From Ktedonobacterales bacterium (GTDB taxonomy: Bacteria; Chloroflexota; Ktedonobacteria; Ktedonobacterales; JADMIN01), in assembly GCA_025928125.1 (NCBI GenBank), contig JAICKD010000125.1, forward strand, positions 1 to 7,722: DNA of 7,722 nt. Reading direction: 5' to 3'. This document shows, piece by piece, positions 6,200-7,722 of this stretch; within the stretch, counting starts at the first letter, position 1, and every line of letters begins with the position of its first letter. Position numbers and translations under genes: made by a program. The notes under the pieces are model-generated. The model was given only the letters and a program-made list of their open reading frames with translations, was not told where the DNA came from and did not search any database.

Positions 6200-7336
6200 T
6201 TATAGCGCCCTGGTGAGGGCTGCAAACAGGCGGTCGACCTCATCGTGCGTGTTGTAGAGATGCGGCGAGACCCGTATCGCGTTGCCGCGGAAACTGACAT
6301 AGATGCCCTCCGCCGCGAGGTGCTTGCTTAGGTCAGGGGGGAGTGCGACGCTGGAGCGCAGGCCGATCAGATGGCCGACACGCCGCTCGCCCGGAACGGG
6401 ATCGAGGCCAACGCGGTGCGCTCCTTCCTCGATATGCGTCGTCAGCTCGCGCAGGGTCGCGGCAATCTCCTCCACGCGCCACGCCAGCAGTTGCCGCAGT
6501 GACGCGACGGCGATGGGCATCAGCGCGAAGTTGGAGCGCTCGCCCATGTCATAGCGCCGCGCGCCCGGCTGGAAGCTATCGCGGTAGTTGACGAGACCGT
6601 TGAAGTCTTCGCTCTGCTCGCGCGTAATCCAGTTGGATTCGAGCGGCACGCCCTCGCGCCAGCGTGGAGCAACGTAGACGAAGCCCAGGCTATACGGGCC
6701 GAGCAGCCATTTATATGTCACGGCGACGAGAAAGTCAGGCTGTATCTCCGCCACGGAGAACGGATGCGCCCCAACCGATTGCGCGCCATCCACCACGAGC
6801 GCCGCACCCACCGCGCGTACCCGCTCGCCAATGCGCGCCAGATCGATCAGGCTGCCATCGGTCCAGTGGCAGTGAGGAACGGCGACGATACCCGTACGTT
6901 CGTCAATATGCGCTAAAATGGCCGTCGTCCAGTCGTAGTCAGGTGGACGCGATACCGTGACGATGGTGGCGCCGCTGCGCGCGGCGAGATCGCGCCAGGG
7001 ATAGACGTTCGAGGGGAACTGGTCTTCCAGCAGCACGATGGTCTGTCCGCTGGTGATGGGCAGATTGGCCGCCGCGAGACCGACCCCGTAGCTGGCGGAC
7101 GGGACAATTGCCACGCCATCCACGTCGCCGCCGATCAATTCTGCAAAGAGGCCGCGCGCCGTCTCAGACTCGCTAAAGAAGTCCTGCGCCGAGATTTTCC
7201 ACGGCTCCGACTTACGCACCACGCCCGCCTGCCCCGCCTCGCGCGAGGCACGTGGCAGTGGCGACATATACGAACAGTTCAGATAGGCGATTTCATCGGG
7301 AATATCGAAAAGGCTGCGCTGATTTGGCAGTGTCAC
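6200..7336 (-). CDS. Class V aminotransferase-fold PLP-dependent enzyme
   Basis: A 378-residue fold-type I PLP enzyme of the class V group (the group holding cysteine desulfurases, kynureninase and isopenicillin N epimerase-like proteins). Visible landmarks are the N-terminal IAYLNCSYMSPLP, the phosphate-binding region VPSASYGVGLAA (78-90), H155/H157 near the ring-stacking position (VPHCHWTDG), D183 and Q186 (VVDGAQSVG) for the pyridine nitrogen and O3', the Schiff-base lysine K209 (TYKWLLGP), and MGERSNF (264-270). The usual His before the lysine of SufS-type desulfurases is Tyr here, and the C-terminal segment (VSFRGNAIRVSPHLYNT) lacks the catalytic-cysteine loop, so desulfurase activity is unlikely. 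The exact substrate cannot be told. The start is GTG at 7336-7334 with AAAGGAG 7 bases upstream. It is the only minus-strand gene: convergent with the 5719 gene and divergent from tilS. A structured leader precedes it. Confidence 0.9.
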   Translation of the reverse strand: MTLPNQRSLFDIPDEIAYLNCSYMSPLPRASREAGQAGVVRKSEPWKISAQDFFSESETARGLFAELIGGDVDGVAIVPSASYGVGLAAANLPITSGQTIVLLEDQFPSNVYPWRDLAARSGATIVTVSRPPDYDWTTAILAHIDERTGIVAVPHCHWTDGSLIDLARIGERVRAVGAALVVDGAQSVGAHPFSVAEIQPDFLVAVTYKWLLGPYSLGFVYVAPRWREGVPLESNWITREQSEDFNGLVNYRDSFQPGARRYDMGERSNFALMPIAVASLRQLLAWRVEEIAATLRELTTHIEEGAHRVGLDPVPGERRVGHLIGLRSSVALPPDLSKHLAAEGIYVSFRGNAIRVSPHLYNTHDEVDRLFAALTRAL

Positions 7337-7343
7337 AAATCGT

Positions 7344-7350
7344 CTCCTTT
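7344..7350 (-). promoter_or_regulatory. Ribosome binding site AAAGGAG for the class V enzyme
   Basis: Read on the minus strand, AAAGGAG (7350 to 7344) lies 7 bases before a GTG start at 7336-7334. It supports GTG initiation; no in-frame ATG is suitably placed. Confidence 0.75.
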
Positions 7351-7364
7351 ATACCATCATCGTT

Positions 7365-7401
7365 CGCATGGCCTCCATAGCGAGGCTCATGCGTGCCATG
7401 C
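7365..7401 (-). promoter_or_regulatory. Overlapping inverted repeats in the class V enzyme leader
   Basis: CGCATGGCCTC (7365-7375) can pair with GAGGCTCATGCG (7382-7393) to give an 11-bp stem with one bulged T and a 6-base loop. The same left arm, as GCATGGC (7366-7372), can instead pair perfectly with GCCATGC (7395-7401). The two pairings exclude each other. The element lies 15 bases upstream of the ribosome binding site on the minus strand. It could be a leader structure or an operator; the sequence alone does not say which. Confidence 0.4.
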
Positions 7402-7459
7402 CCAGAATTATCGCAAGAAAACTGCGCGGTGCGCCACCGACGATTGTGCTATGCTGCCC

Positions 7460-7478
7460 TGGAATGTCTGTTGGAATG
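7460..7478 (+). repeat. Short direct repeat TGGAATG x2 upstream of tilS
   Basis: TGGAATG occurs at 7460-7466 and at 7472-7478, a 12-base period just upstream of TATAGA (7480-7485), which is a fair -10 hexamer without a matching -35. It could be a regulator or activator site in the tilS promoter. Two heptamers may also be chance. Confidence 0.25.
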
Positions 7479-7488
7479 CTATAGACCT

Positions 7489-7494
7489 GGGGAG
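7489..7494 (+). promoter_or_regulatory. Ribosome binding site GGGGAG for tilS
   Basis: GGGGAG lies 6 bases before the GTG at 7501 and supports that start codon. The product then begins MATDARRIVERAI, a usual distance before the nucleotide-binding loop. Confidence 0.7.
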
Positions 7495-7500
7495 AATCCA

Positions 7501-7722
7501 GTGGCAACGGATGCGCGCAGGATAGTCGAGCGGGCGATTACACGGGCGGTGCAGCGGCACGCGCTCTGGTCGCCGGGTGCGCGGCTGATCGTCGCCGTCT
7601 CCGGTGGCGCTGATTCGTTGTGCCTGCTCGGTGCGCTGCTGGCGCTGCGCGAGCGTGGCCATAGTCTCGCGCCGGGTGAGTTGATCGTGGCGCATTTCGA
7701 CCACGGGCTGCGGGCTGAAGAG
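7501..7722 (+). CDS. tilS: tRNA(Ile)-lysidine synthase, N-terminal part (cut by window end)
   Basis: This enzyme attaches lysine to C34 of the CAU anticodon of tRNA-Ile2 using ATP, changing both its codon reading (AUA) and its charging from Met to Ile; it is essential in most bacteria. Only 74 codons are present. They include the diagnostic PP-loop VAVSGGADSLCLL (ATP-pyrophosphatase motif at 34-39) and the second signature AHFDHGLR (64-71), in which HFDHGLR stands for the common HVDHGLR. These two motifs in this order and spacing identify TilS rather than other N-type ATP-pyrophosphatases. The start is GTG with GGGGAG 6 bases upstream. The gene runs off the right edge, so the C-terminal tRNA-binding domains cannot be assessed. 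In many bacteria hpt and ftsH follow tilS, but that lies outside the window. Confidence 0.95.
   Translation, partial: MATDARRIVERAITRAVQRHALWSPGARLIVAVSGGADSLCLLGALLALRERGHSLAPGELIVAHFDHGLRAEE

Noticed and set aside
6200..7336. Naming the class V enzyme sufS, csd or iscS.
   Set aside because: The catalytic-cysteine loop and the usual His-Lys pair are missing, and no suf or isc partner gene is nearby.
7408..7704. A minus-strand frame opposite the start of tilS.
   Set aside because: It is antisense to the conserved PP-loop region, and its translation is rich in Arg and Gln without a recognisable domain.

Overview
The window is high-GC bacterial chromosome with seven complete or nearly complete protein genes, plus the first 74 codons of an eighth (tilS) cut by the right edge. 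I saw no tRNA or rRNA gene, insertion sequence, CRISPR array or phage module. The mix fits a member of the Chloroflexota, possibly Ktedonobacteria-like: a LysM plus M23 peptidase with one membrane anchor, a J-domain/WD40 fusion, an animal-type single-chain transketolase and GTG starts. That placement is an inference from gene style, not from a marker gene, and is only moderately secure.

Layout, left to right. (1) At 58-966 (+) lies a membrane-anchored LysM/M23 cell-wall peptidase whose reading frame is open to the left edge, so its true start may lie outside the window. (2) At 1106-2497 (+) lies a J-domain protein fused to a WD40-like propeller, ending in a small GC hairpin. (3) At 2649-3158 (+) lies an unrecognised 169-residue soluble protein with a Cys/His cluster. 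(4) At 3221-3643 (+) lies a stand-alone receiver-like domain that has lost its phosphoacceptor aspartate. (5) At 3728-5614 (+) lies transketolase. It is followed by a strong imperfect hairpin that may end the transcript. (6) At 5719-6198 (+) lies a small membrane-anchored or secreted protein of unknown function. (7) At 6200-7336 (-) lies a class V PLP-dependent enzyme, convergent with gene 6 with one base between the stop codons. (8) From 7501 to the right edge (+) lies tilS, divergent from gene 7 across a 164-base region with overlapping inverted repeats and a short direct repeat.

The genes do not form one evident pathway. Genes 3, 4 and 5 lie close together on one strand (gaps of 62 and 84 bases) and could share a transcript. 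Transketolase (carbon metabolism) and TilS (tRNA-Ile2 maturation) are housekeeping enzymes, and the peptidase acts outside the cell. The less ordinary items are the J-domain/WD40 fusion, the degenerate receiver, the Cys/His orphan and the structured leader in front of the class V enzyme. I did not find convincing evidence of a novel multi-gene system.
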